A stretch of 33,560 nucleotides of DNA from JAVVXB01 sp036651815 (GTDB lineage: Bacteria > Bacillota > Clostridia > Christensenellales > CAG-138), in the NCBI GenBank assembly GCA_036651815.1, contig JAVVXB010000034.1, forward strand, positions 1-33,560. The letters run 5' to 3'. Below are positions 1 to 7,088 of the stretch, one piece after another. Position 1 is the stretch's first letter. The number at the start of each line of letters is the position of its first letter. The position numbers were made by a program, and so were the translations under genes. The notes beneath the pieces are model-generated. The model did not search any database. It was not told where the DNA came from and saw nothing but the letters and a program-made list of their open reading frames with translations.

Positions 1-1
1 T

Positions 2-78
2 TGGCGTACCCGGGAGGATTCGAACCTCTGGCCTTTGGAGTCGGAGTCCAACGCTCTATCCAGCTGAGCTACGGGTAC
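2..78 (-). tRNA. tRNA-Arg (anticodon CCG)
   Basis: Reading the minus strand, a full cloverleaf can be drawn. The 7-bp acceptor stem is GTACCCG/CGGGTAC. The D-arm is GCTC...GAGC. The anticodon arm is TTGGA-CTCCGAC-TCCAA, and the T-arm contains TTCGAAT, with one A-C mismatch at the outer T-stem pair. The discriminator is G and CCA is encoded in the DNA. The loop places CCG at the anticodon, so it reads the arginine codon CGG. It lies downstream of radA and of a degenerate tRNA copy on the same strand. A promoter in the radA 3' end could drive it. Confidence 0.93.
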
Positions 79-114
79 ATATTCGGTTTTTGACTCCCAT
101 AGGGTACCGGAGTC

Positions 115-150
115 GGCGGCGAACGCTCTATCCAGCTGAGCTACAGGCAC
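115..150 (-). pseudogene. Truncated tRNA-Arg-like remnant (5' half only)
   Basis: On the minus strand this begins GTGCCTGTAGCTCAGC and keeps the acceptor 5' strand, the D-arm and the start of the anticodon arm. It is nearly identical to the intact tRNA-Arg 40 bp further on, and the stretch CCGACTCC sits at the same offset. The anticodon stem no longer pairs. The sequence then runs into an unrelated hairpin (GACTCC/GGAGTC) with no T-arm, acceptor 3' strand or CCA. It looks like a decayed duplicate or a recombination scar rather than a working tRNA. A local assembly error cannot be excluded. Confidence 0.7.
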
Positions 151-240
151 AGATGTACGGGTCTACGTGCGTTGTGGGGGATCGGGATCGATGCTTTGGA
201 ATACTGTCCAAGCATGCGTGATTAACCGATAGCAGTGCAA

Positions 241-269
241 ATTATACCATAAGTTTTCGCTTGGAGCAA
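241..269 (-). promoter_or_regulatory. Sigma-A-like promoter inside the radA 3' end, for the tRNA unit
   Basis: On the minus strand, TTGCTC (264-269) is followed by a 17-nt spacer and a perfect TATAAT (241-246). The -10 overlaps the radA stop codon. Its direction and position fit transcription of the degenerate tRNA copy and tRNA-Arg. The -35 matches the TTGACA consensus at four of six positions. No mapping data support it. Confidence 0.5.
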
Positions 270-1588
270 TAGGCGATTGCTTCGCCGATGGTGCCGATAG
301 GTACGAGGGTAACCTCATCGGATACTTTCAGCTTACGCAAGGACTTTGGAACAAGGATGGTGCTATAACCAAGGCGAACGCATTCAGCAATGCGCACGTC
401 AGCACGGGCAACCGTTCGCAGTTCACCGGTCAGGCCGATTTCGCCCAAAGCGGCGCAGTGGGGAGGCAGAGCCACATCCATGAGTGCTGAGGCGATGCAG
501 AGTGAAACCGCAAGATCACTGCTGCGTTCATCCAGCCGAAGATTCCCAACCACGTTGATATATACATCCTTGTCAGATAGGCGCAGGTGCGCCCGCTTCT
601 CCAGCACGGCAAGCAATAGACTGAGCCGTCCCACATCGATGCCTGTGGCAGTACGGCGCGGATTGGAGTAAGCGTTTTCGGTAAGGAGAGACTGTACCTC
701 AGCAAGAATGGGGCGGGAGCCTTCCAACGCACAGGTAACGGCGCAGCCGGGGGCGGAGTCCCCTGATAAAAACAGGCGGGATGGATCAACCACCTCGCGC
801 ATGCCATCTTCGCACATTTCAAATACGCCGACCTCATTGGTGGAACCGAAACGATTCTTCACCGCCCGAAGCAGACGAAGTCCCTCATGACGGTCTCCTT
901 CGAAATAAAGGACAGTATCGACGATGTGCTCCAGCACCCGTGGGCCTGCAATATTGCCATCTTTTGTCACGTGACCAACAATCAGCACCACCGTGCCGGT
1001 CTCCTTGGCATAGCGCGTCAGGCGAGCCGTTGCTGCACGTACTTGCGACACGCTACCGGGTGTGCCGCTGCTTTCCTCATCGCACATGGTTTGGATGGAA
1101 TCGATGATGATGATCTCGGCCTTGACCGTGCCTGCTTCGCTGATGGCATTGTCCAAATTGGTTTCGCAGAGAATGCGCATGTCGTGCTTAACGCCGAGCC
1201 GCTCAGCACGCAATTTAATCTGCGCTGCGCTTTCTTCACCCGATATATATAATACGTTGCCGCTGCTAGCGAGATTGTCCGCTGCCTGCAATAGCAACGT
1301 GGATTTACCGATGCCGGGATCGCCGCCTAGCAATACGACCATGCCGCGGATCAAGCCGCCACCCAATACGCGGTCAAATTCTGCAATTTCTGTTGAAACC
1401 CGTTTTTGTGGCAGACGCGTGATGTCGGAAAGAAGTTGGGAGCTTACCCCTGTCGAAGCAGGTTTAACTTTGACCGACTGCGCTTCTACGAGCGTATTCC
1501 AGCTGTCGCATGAAGGACAACGGCCCATCCATTTTGCCGTTTCATAGCCGCATTCCCCACAGATATAGGTTGTTTTTTCTTTTGCCAT
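242..1588 (-). CDS. radA: DNA repair protein RadA/Sms
   Basis: RadA is a RecA-related, DnaB-like ATPase that drives branch migration of recombination intermediates. At 448 aa it has normal family length. Visible elements in order: a C4 zinc finger (C10, C13, C24, C27), Walker A GDPGIGKS (89-96), a hydrophobic Walker B strand ending IIIIDSIQT near 158-166, the RadA-specific KNRFG motif (244-248), and a C-terminal Lon-protease-like domain (about 270-448) containing NVVGNLRLDE and GEIGLTGELR. The ATG start is preceded by GGTGG at workable spacing. The gene starts 4 nt after the stop of the upstream unknown membrane protein, so the two are probably cotranscribed. The C-terminal Lon-like domain is not expected to be a protease in this family. 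Confidence 0.97.
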   Translation of the reverse strand: MAKEKTTYICGECGYETAKWMGRCPSCDSWNTLVEAQSVKVKPASTGVSSQLLSDITRLPQKRVSTEIAEFDRVLGGGLIRGMVVLLGGDPGIGKSTLLLQAADNLASSGNVLYISGEESAAQIKLRAERLGVKHDMRILCETNLDNAISEAGTVKAEIIIIDSIQTMCDEESSGTPGSVSQVRAATARLTRYAKETGTVVLIVGHVTKDGNIAGPRVLEHIVDTVLYFEGDRHEGLRLLRAVKNRFGSTNEVGVFEMCEDGMREVVDPSRLFLSGDSAPGCAVTCALEGSRPILAEVQSLLTENAYSNPRRTATGIDVGRLSLLLAVLEKRAHLRLSDKDVYINVVGNLRLDERSSDLAVSLCIASALMDVALPPHCAALGEIGLTGELRTVARADVRIAECVRLGYSTILVPKSLRKLKVSDEVTLVPIGTIGEAIAYCSKRKLMV

Positions 1589-1592
1589 TTGC

Positions 1593-2765
1593 TTAGACCA
1601 CCCGGATATATTTCCAGATGGGAAAGGCCGGATCGGTCATATCCCGCCAGATGGCATAATCGCCCTCTGCGGTGACCAGCTGGCTGTTGTGAGAAGTTTC
1701 GCTTAGCACATAGGTCTTGTTGTCCATAAACACATAGGCGAATACCGTCTCAGATCGGTTATAGACAACGCACGTAGGCGTGATGAAAAAATCAATAATG
1801 CCGCGCGCAACCAACTGTGGACTGCCGCCCTGCACTGAAAGATAAAGGTCGCTGTTTTCACCATGATCCCCCGTCATCCATGCCCAACGGTCACCAACGG
1901 ATTTTGGATCATGAACATACATGCCTGCCGCGTAGTCCCAACGGCTACCGTTCTTGAGCAGCATGGTGCGAATCAGACTGTGTGTCTCGTTGTGTGGATC
2001 GGCATCAGCATACAGCACCTGCCCGCTTTTAATCGACGGAGCGGAGGCCATATATGGTGAGTTGGTAAAACTTGCAACCGTCAGGGATTCTCCAGTGGCC
2101 ACGTCGCACACGTATAGCTTGCTGGTGTCTTCACCCATGCGCTCGATCCAGGTCAGATAGGGCGTTTCATAAAAGATGCGCGGCGCACCGGTGGCCAACT
2201 CATAGAGAGCCTTGGCTTTACCGCTTTTTTTGTCCATCATGCGTATTACGCCGCCACCGCCGGTTTTACCGTCGATATATAGAATAGAATTGGCATCTTC
2301 CCGTGGATAGCGGAGCGTATCGAACGAATGTGGAACCTCGATGCTGTCGCTCTCCCCCGTGGTGGGATCCAGCCGCATCAGCCGGTCACAGTGATTCATA
2401 TCCGGACCGGTTGCAAAGAGCACCTCGTTGTTGTAGACCGAGGGGTCAACAACTACCTGCGCACCCCAAGCGTCCCCAAACGAGATGGTTTCCACTGTGT
2501 TGCTCAAAATGGGGTGCAACGGCTCAGCCGTTGGCTCTGCTGCTGAGGAAGAAGCCGCGTTCCAAGGATAAGATTGCGGTATGCCGGAAAACCAGCCAAT
2601 CAGCGCAGGCACAATGACATAGATCATCAGCAAAGCAAACGCAACAAAGCCCACAAATGCAAAAATAAGCTTAAGAATAGGACCAAAGCGTGTTTCATCC
2701 AACTGCATATGCCGACGGGATGGCGAATATTTTAGATTATTTTTTACTCGTTTCACAATTCTCAT
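1593..2765 (-). CDS. Membrane-anchored protein of unknown function with large extracytoplasmic domain
   Basis: I do not recognise a named family. The protein (up to 390 aa) has a basic N-terminus, one strong membrane segment at about residues 31-59, an Ala/Ser/Glu/Pro linker (about 70-83), then about 300 residues rich in short beta-strand-like stretches with recurring Trp, Tyr and Asp-Gly/Gly-Asp turns (such as SGQVLYADAD and GDRWAWMTGD). That pattern suggests an extracellular beta-propeller-like fold, which is inference. It lies 4 nt upstream of radA in the same unit. The ATG at 2765 overlaps the -10 box of a good promoter (2764-2792), so the real start may be the GTG at codon 4 (2756), giving a leaderless message, or the ATG at codon 20 (2708). 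No Shine-Dalgarno site supports any of the three. Confidence 0.75.
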   Translation of the reverse strand: MRIVKRVKNNLKYSPSRRHMQLDETRFGPILKLIFAFVGFVAFALLMIYVIVPALIGWFSGIPQSYPWNAASSSAAEPTAEPLHPILSNTVETISFGDAWGAQVVVDPSVYNNEVLFATGPDMNHCDRLMRLDPTTGESDSIEVPHSFDTLRYPREDANSILYIDGKTGGGGVIRMMDKKSGKAKALYELATGAPRIFYETPYLTWIERMGEDTSKLYVCDVATGESLTVASFTNSPYMASAPSIKSGQVLYADADPHNETHSLIRTMLLKNGSRWDYAAGMYVHDPKSVGDRWAWMTGDHGENSDLYLSVQGGSPQLVARGIIDFFITPTCVVYNRSETVFAYVFMDNKTYVLSETSHNSQLVTAEGDYAIWRDMTDPAFPIWKYIRVV

Positions 2766-2792
2766 TTTAACCTATGCAGCGGTGGCGGTCAA
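2764..2792 (-). promoter_or_regulatory. Sigma-A-like promoter overlapping the start of the unknown membrane protein gene
   Basis: On the minus strand, TTGACC (2787-2792), a 17-nt spacer and TAAAAT (2764-2769). The last two bases of the -10 are the first two of the annotated ATG, so transcription would start inside the reading frame. It is divergent from the dnaX promoter, with the two -35 boxes 13 nt apart. Confidence 0.6.
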
Positions 2793-2805
2793 TCAGCGTT
2801 TTCAT

Positions 2806-2835
2806 TTGCCCACGCCGCCTACGGCATGTTATAAT
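2806..2835 (+). promoter_or_regulatory. Extended -10 promoter of dnaX
   Basis: TTGCCC (2806-2811), an 18-nt spacer and a perfect TATAAT (2830-2835), with TG at 2827-2828 giving an extended -10 (TGtTATAAT). The predicted transcript start, near 2842, leaves a leader of about 20 nt before the dnaX ATG at 2863. Confidence 0.7.
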
Positions 2836-2862
2836 AAACAAAGTGAATATGGGGGAATAATT

Positions 2863-4563
2863 ATGGCCTATCGTGCACTCTATCGGCAATATCGGCCAAC
2901 AAGATTCTGTGAAGTCATCGGGCAGGAGCCTATCACCACCACGTTGAAGAATCAGGTGGCAAGTGGGCATCTGGCACATGCTTACCTGTTCTGCGGCACG
3001 CGTGGTACAGGAAAAACGACCTCCGCGCGGATTTTGGCGCGTGCGGTCAATTGTCTTTGCCAGGAGGAAGGCGAGCCCTGCGGGCAATGCACCGCGTGCC
3101 TTGCCGCCGCCAATGAGAACAATGGCGACATCATCGAAATCGATGCGGCCAGCAACAACGGCGTGGACGATGTCCGTGCGCTCATCGAAAAGTCGCAGTT
3201 TTCCCCTATGCAGCTATCGCGCCGTGTGTTCATCATCGACGAAGTGCATATGCTTTCTGGCTCGGCGTTCAATGCGCTGCTGAAAACGCTGGAAGAACCG
3301 CCTGATCATGTGCTGTTTATACTGGCCACCACGGAGCCGCAGAAGCTCCCGGCAACGATTCTTTCCCGTTGCCAGCGATTTGATTTTCACCGGTTGAGCG
3401 TGCAAAACATAATCGCGACGCTCAAGAGTGTATTGCTCAAGGCCGGAGCGAATATTTCAGAAGAGGGACTGCTGCTGATTGCTCGGGCGGCGGATGGCGG
3501 CATGCGCGATGCGCTTTCGCTGACCGACCAGTGCTTATCCTTTTGTGGGGACAGCGTCTCCACACAGGATGTTTACGATGTGTTGGGTAGCATGGAGGAG
3601 GGCTTTCTCTTTGATATTGCGGATGCGCTGCTTATGAGCGACGCACCCAAGGCTTTAATCATGTTGGACGGGATAGTGCGGGGTGGCCGCGATTTATCCG
3701 TGTTCTGCGCTGATCTATCGGCTCATTTCCGCGCGCTGTTGCTGGCAAATACCTGCGGCATATGTACGGAACTGCTGGATTGCACAAAGGAAACCATGCA
3801 GCGATATCTCGAACAGGCCAAGACTACGTCCCAAGCGCGGCTGCTGCTGGCAATGGAGCAGCTGCTACACGCCCAGGGCGATATGCGCTATCTTAGCTCT
3901 CCGCGCTATTTATTGGAAAGTACACTCGTGCGCATCTGCCGGCCGGAGGACGAGCTGAGTCTTGCGGCGCTGGAAGCCCGCGTGGACCGGCTGGAAGGTG
4001 GCTTCGTTTCCCCAAGCACTGTGCCAACTGCTTTGGACGTGTCTGCTGCGACATTTGCAGAGACATCAACCGTGGTGAGCAGGACCACGCCGGGGGGCTA
4101 TGACGATATTCCGTTGCCTCCGCCCCCACCGGAGGACAATGCGCAATTTGTTGCACCTATGCCGAATCCGGAAATCGAACCTACACAGACGCGTGTGCCA
4201 GAGCCAAAACCTATACCTGCCGCAGCAAAGGCCGTAAGCGCAGAAAGCGACGATCCGGATGCGCTCTGGGGCAGCGTATTATCTGCCATGCAAAGCGAAA
4301 ATCTCATGGTTTATATGCTGGCAAAGAGCGCCACGGCGCAGAGTTTTACGGACAATACCCTAGCGGTGGGGCTGCCGGAAACGGACGAAGCACTCTATAA
4401 AAATTTAAGCGCAGCCATCAATTTCAATCAGCTGCAAAATGTGCTGACGAAACTGCGGCCGGATGCCAAGCTGATGCTCATCAAGTTGCGAGTGCAACCC
4501 GCTACCGACGAGGCAACCGCAAAAGCTAAGGTGCTGTTTGGTGATCAACTGGTGATCGAGTAA
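2863..4563 (+). CDS. dnaX: DNA polymerase III subunit gamma/tau
   Basis: This is the clamp-loader ATPase of the replicative polymerase. From the chosen start the protein is 566 aa. Visible: the N-terminal MAYRALYRQYRP signature, Walker A GTRGTGKT (45-52), a zinc module (C64, C73, C76, C79), Walker B FIIDEVH, sensor ATTEPQKLP and the SRC arginine-finger motif. After about residue 370 comes a Pro/Ala/Glu-rich linker with a run of prolines, then a tau-like C-terminal domain. An in-frame ATG at 2782 exists, but it lies upstream of the promoter and lacks family similarity, so 2863 is preferred; GGGGGAA just upstream is a weak ribosome site. No A-rich slippery site for a programmed frameshift was noticed. 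The gene pair dnaX-ybaB-recR is a classic Firmicute order. Confidence 0.97.
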   Translation: MAYRALYRQYRPTRFCEVIGQEPITTTLKNQVASGHLAHAYLFCGTRGTGKTTSARILARAVNCLCQEEGEPCGQCTACLAAANENNGDIIEIDAASNNGVDDVRALIEKSQFSPMQLSRRVFIIDEVHMLSGSAFNALLKTLEEPPDHVLFILATTEPQKLPATILSRCQRFDFHRLSVQNIIATLKSVLLKAGANISEEGLLLIARAADGGMRDALSLTDQCLSFCGDSVSTQDVYDVLGSMEEGFLFDIADALLMSDAPKALIMLDGIVRGGRDLSVFCADLSAHFRALLLANTCGICTELLDCTKETMQRYLEQAKTTSQARLLLAMEQLLHAQGDMRYLSSPRYLLESTLVRICRPEDELSLAALEARVDRLEGGFVSPSTVPTALDVSAATFAETSTVVSRTTPGGYDDIPLPPPPPEDNAQFVAPMPNPEIEPTQTRVPEPKPIPAAAKAVSAESDDPDALWGSVLSAMQSENLMVYMLAKSATAQSFTDNTLAVGLPETDEALYKNLSAAINFNQLQNVLTKLRPDAKLMLIKLRVQPATDEATAKAKVLFGDQLVIE

Positions 4564-4746
4564 TTTTTACGAGGGTGGGTGTTTCAGAGAATTTTCCAGA
4601 AGATCGGGTGCGGTATTTTCTTCCAACAATTCTACGCTCATAATTCCGGGTATACCGCCAGTAAACCTGCGAATGATCCATTAAAATTGACAGGACAATC
4701 CGCGCGCACCCGTAATCTTTACTTTGTGAAGTATGCCACTACCTTG
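4564..4746. other. Non-coding stretch between dnaX and the repeat array
   Basis: About 180 nt with no convincing gene, promoter or rho-independent terminator. I looked for an SRP RNA, which lies near dnaX in some Firmicutes, and did not find its conserved GGAAGCAGCC-type core. A weak open frame running from here into the repeat array has no family features. Confidence 0.5.
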
Positions 4747-5140
4747 GGGTTAGATCGAAAGACAGATTGTACACAGCGTTGTGTAGGCGGTGTATCCAGT
4801 CAAGGATATTCACGAGGCGGATATAATGTTGTACGGACATTGGGTTAGATCGAAAGACAGATTGTACACAGCGTTGTGTAGGCGGTGTATCCAGTCNNNN
4901 NNNNNNNNNNNNNNNNNNNNNNNNNNNNNNNNNNNNNNNNNNNNNNNNNNNNNNNNNNNNNNNNNNNNNNNNNNNNNNNNNNNNNNNNNNNNNNNNGGGT
5001 TAGATCGAAAGACAGATTGTACACAGCGTTGTGTAGGCGGTGTATCCAGTCAAGGATATTCACGAGGCGGATATAATGTTGTACGGACATTGGGTTAGAT
5101 CGAAAGACAGATTGTACACAGCGTTGTGTAGGCGGTGTAT
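4747..5140. repeat. 95-bp direct tandem repeat array, interrupted by an assembly gap
   Basis: The unit starting GGGTTAGATCGAAAGACAG recurs at 4747, 4842, 4997 and 5092. The period is exactly 95 bp on both sides of the gap (4747 to 4842, and 4997 to 5092). Visible parts are identical: one full copy, 55 nt of a second up to the gap, one full copy after it, and a final 49-nt partial copy ending at GTGTAT. Each unit carries a perfect hairpin TACACA-GCGT-TGTGTA (4770-4785 in copy 1) and a GGATATAATG element (4820-4829). The period is not a multiple of three, so it does not encode peptide repeats. It sits in the leader region of ybaB-recR. True copy number is unknown. Confidence 0.93.
4897..4996. 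other. 100-N assembly gap inside the tandem repeat
   Basis: Exactly 100 N, a common placeholder for a gap of unknown length. The left contig stops at base 55 of a repeat unit and the right contig begins at base 1 of a unit. The real distance, and even whether the contigs overlap, is therefore undetermined. Confidence 0.97.
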
Positions 5141-5205
5141 ACCGTTCTGCGTGGATGGTAACATCAATAATGAAATTGTACATTTGATTTAGGAGGTAAG
5201 GAACA

Positions 5206-5550
5206 ATGTCAAAAGGTGGATTCCCCGGTATGGGCGGGATGGGTGGCGGAAATATGCAGCAGCTGATGCGGCAAGCCCAGAAGATGCAGACCGATATGCA
5301 GCATGCACAGGAGGCGCTGCAAACCAAGGAATATACAGCCACGACGGGCGGCGGCATGGTCACGGCGGTGGTTTCAGGCAGTAAGGAACTCAAGACTCTG
5401 ACCATCAGCAAAGACTGCGTTGATCCGGACGATGTAGAAATGTTGCAGGATCTGGTACTGTCTGCCGTCAACGAAGCCCTGCGCAACGCATCGGAAGATG
5501 CGGAAAGCACATTGGGTAAATTGACCGGCGGCATCAACCTTGGTTTTTAA
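5206..5550 (+). CDS. YbaB/EbfC family nucleoid-associated protein
   Basis: A small DNA-binding protein of 114 aa, normal for the family, which forms a tweezer-like homodimer and is nearly always next to recR. After a Gly/Met-rich N-terminus (about 1-17), the central helix MQQLMRQAQKMQTDMQ is followed by the conserved strand region with GGGMVTAVVSGSKELKTLTI and the C-terminal helix with LSAVNEAL. The start is fixed by AGGAGG (5191-5196). Its stop is 6 nt before recR, so the two are cotranscribed. The upstream repeat array may affect expression. Its exact role is not settled; recombination, repair or nucleoid organisation are the usual proposals. Confidence 0.95.
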   Translation: MSKGGFPGMGGMGGGNMQQLMRQAQKMQTDMQHAQEALQTKEYTATTGGGMVTAVVSGSKELKTLTISKDCVDPDDVEMLQDLVLSAVNEALRNASEDAESTLGKLTGGINLGF

Positions 5551-5556
5551 TGCAGC

Positions 5557-6156
5557 ATGGTAACGATTGAACCCATTCTTCGGTTAATTACGCAGTTGAG
5601 CCGCTTACCCGGTATCGGTCAGAAAACGGCGCAACGGCTCGCTTACCATATTTTGGACGCACCGCCTGCTCAGGCAAAGGAGCTTGCGGACGCGATTCTT
5701 TCTGCGCGCGAGAACGTTCGCAACTGTCCCATCTGTGGTACGTATACGGACGTGATCCCCTGCGCCATCTGTACAGATACGGCACGAGATGAGTGCACGC
5801 TCTGCGTGGTTTGTGATGCGCGGGATGTAAGCTCGATGGAAAAAATACGAGAGTTTAATGGGAAATACCATGTTCTCCACGGCGTGCTTTCTCCCATGGA
5901 TGGGATTGGACCAAACGATATCCGCATCAATGAGTTGCTGGAGCGCGTCAAGCAGGGCAAGGTGAAGGAGGTTATCCTCGCTACCGATCCGGATGTGGAG
6001 GGCGAGGCCACTGCCAGCTATATCGCCCGTCTACTCAAGCCGCTGGGCGTAAACTGCACACGCATTGCCCACGGCATACCCATTGGCGGCAATTTAGAAT
6101 ATACGGATGAAGTTACGCTGGCAAAGGCGTTGGAAGGCCGGCGTAGCATGTTTTAA
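5557..6156 (+). CDS. recR: Recombination mediator protein RecR
   Basis: RecR works with RecO (and RecF) to load RecA on single-stranded DNA at gaps. The length of 199 aa is typical. Visible: the N-terminal helix-hairpin-helix LSRLPGIGQKTAQRLAYH (about 14-31), a C4 zinc finger built from CPIC and two further Cys-x2-Cys pairs (about 53-84), and a Toprim domain with ILATDPDVEGEATA (about 140-153). It starts 6 nt after ybaB without a strong Shine-Dalgarno site, which fits translational coupling. The methyltransferase gene follows 17 nt after its stop. Confidence 0.97.
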   Translation: MVTIEPILRLITQLSRLPGIGQKTAQRLAYHILDAPPAQAKELADAILSARENVRNCPICGTYTDVIPCAICTDTARDECTLCVVCDARDVSSMEKIREFNGKYHVLHGVLSPMDGIGPNDIRINELLERVKQGKVKEVILATDPDVEGEATASYIARLLKPLGVNCTRIAHGIPIGGNLEYTDEVTLAKALEGRRSMF

Positions 6157-6173
6157 CAGAGAAGGAGGCAGCG

Positions 6174-6944
6174 ATGCACTATACCGAGGAAAACTCCAAA
6201 ACATGGGATCGTTGGGTGGACGAAGGAATTGTGTGGGGCATTCCCGTCAGCCACGATGAATTTCTGCGCGCTAAAGACGGCATTTGGGACGTGTTGCTCA
6301 CGCCAGTAATCCCCGTACCGCATGATTGGTTTCTTCCGTTTTATGGAGCGGAGATTCTGGGCCTTGCCAGCGGCGGCGGCCAGCAGATGCCCATTTTTAC
6401 GGCATTGGGTGCGCATTGTACGGTGCTTGATAATTCCGAAAAGCAGCTCGCCAGCGAGCGGCTGGTGGCGCAGCGGGAGGAGTATGACATTACGGTGGTC
6501 AAGGGAGACATGACAAAGCGGCTACCCTTTGATGATAGTCGGTTTGATCTGATTTTCCACCCGGTTTCCAACTGCTACATCGAGGACGTGCAGCATGTTT
6601 GGCATGAGTGCGCCCGCATCCTAAAACCCGGTGGCGTACTGCTGGCTGGCTTCGACAACGGACTCAACTATCTCTTCGATTTGGATAGCGAGCCATTGAT
6701 TGTAACCAATCCGCTGCCTTTTAACCCGCTGAAGAATCCTGCCTATCTGGAACAGCTCCAGCGGGACGATGGAGGCATACAGTTTTCCCATTCCATGACG
6801 GAGCAGCTTGGAGGACAGCTGAAAGCGGGACTTGTGTTGACGGATCTCTATGAGGATCGCTGTACAGCGTGCGCATTGGGCAAATATATGCCGGAGTTTA
6901 TGGCGACGCGGGCAGTGAAAACAAACATCCAAAATTTTAAATGA
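6174..6944 (+). CDS. Class I SAM-dependent methyltransferase
   Basis: A 256-aa Rossmann-fold methyltransferase with unknown substrate. The SAM-binding motif I is seen as ILGLASGGGQQMP (about 59-71), the acidic end of strand 2 as CTVLDNSEKQ, a motif near DMTKRLPFDDSRFDLIFH, and the post-motif LKPGGVLLAGFD. This resembles UbiE/Methyltransf_11-type small-molecule methyltransferases. The start has a strong ribosome site (AAGGAGG). It follows recR by 17 nt and is probably the last gene of ybaB-recR-methyltransferase. Nothing in the sequence ties it to DNA repair. Confidence 0.9.
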   Translation: MHYTEENSKTWDRWVDEGIVWGIPVSHDEFLRAKDGIWDVLLTPVIPVPHDWFLPFYGAEILGLASGGGQQMPIFTALGAHCTVLDNSEKQLASERLVAQREEYDITVVKGDMTKRLPFDDSRFDLIFHPVSNCYIEDVQHVWHECARILKPGGVLLAGFDNGLNYLFDLDSEPLIVTNPLPFNPLKNPAYLEQLQRDDGGIQFSHSMTEQLGGQLKAGLVLTDLYEDRCTACALGKYMPEFMATRAVKTNIQNFK

Positions 6945-7036
6945 AATAGGGGATGCTTTCTTACAAAAGATAAATGGGTTTTACTTTCATTCGGGTGGAT
7001 GGATGACTGCCGTGAGCGTTACATCGGTTAGAGCCA

Positions 7037-7055
7037 CCATCCTGCGGAAGGATGG
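7037..7055. terminator. Hairpin between convergent methyltransferase and tsaD genes
   Basis: A perfect 7-bp stem CCATCCT/AGGATGG with loop GCGGA lies between two convergent genes. Neither side has a proper T-run (GTTGTATAC on plus), so it is at best a weak intrinsic terminator. Confidence 0.35.
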
Positions 7056-7088
7056 GTTGTATACATTCATTAAAGTTTTGGAGTTCTG

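Noticed and set aside
2782..2862. Upstream in-frame start for dnaX
   Set aside because: It would lie ahead of the predicted promoter and adds residues unlike any DnaX N-terminus.
2863..4563. Programmed frameshift in dnaX
   Set aside because: No A-rich slippery heptamer with a following hairpin was noticed.
4820..4829. TATAAT within each repeat as a full promoter
   Set aside because: No acceptable -35 hexamer lies 16-18 nt upstream (GTCAAG or AGTCAA there). Recorded only as an element of the repeat.
4579..4848. 89-codon open frame after dnaX
   Set aside because: It runs into the tandem repeat, whose period is not a multiple of three, and has no recognisable motif.
4747..5140. Repeat array as a CRISPR
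   Set aside because: The whole 95-bp unit is identical; there are no short repeats separated by variable spacers, and no cas genes.
4564..5205. SRP RNA between dnaX and ybaB
   Set aside because: The conserved SRP core was looked for and not found.
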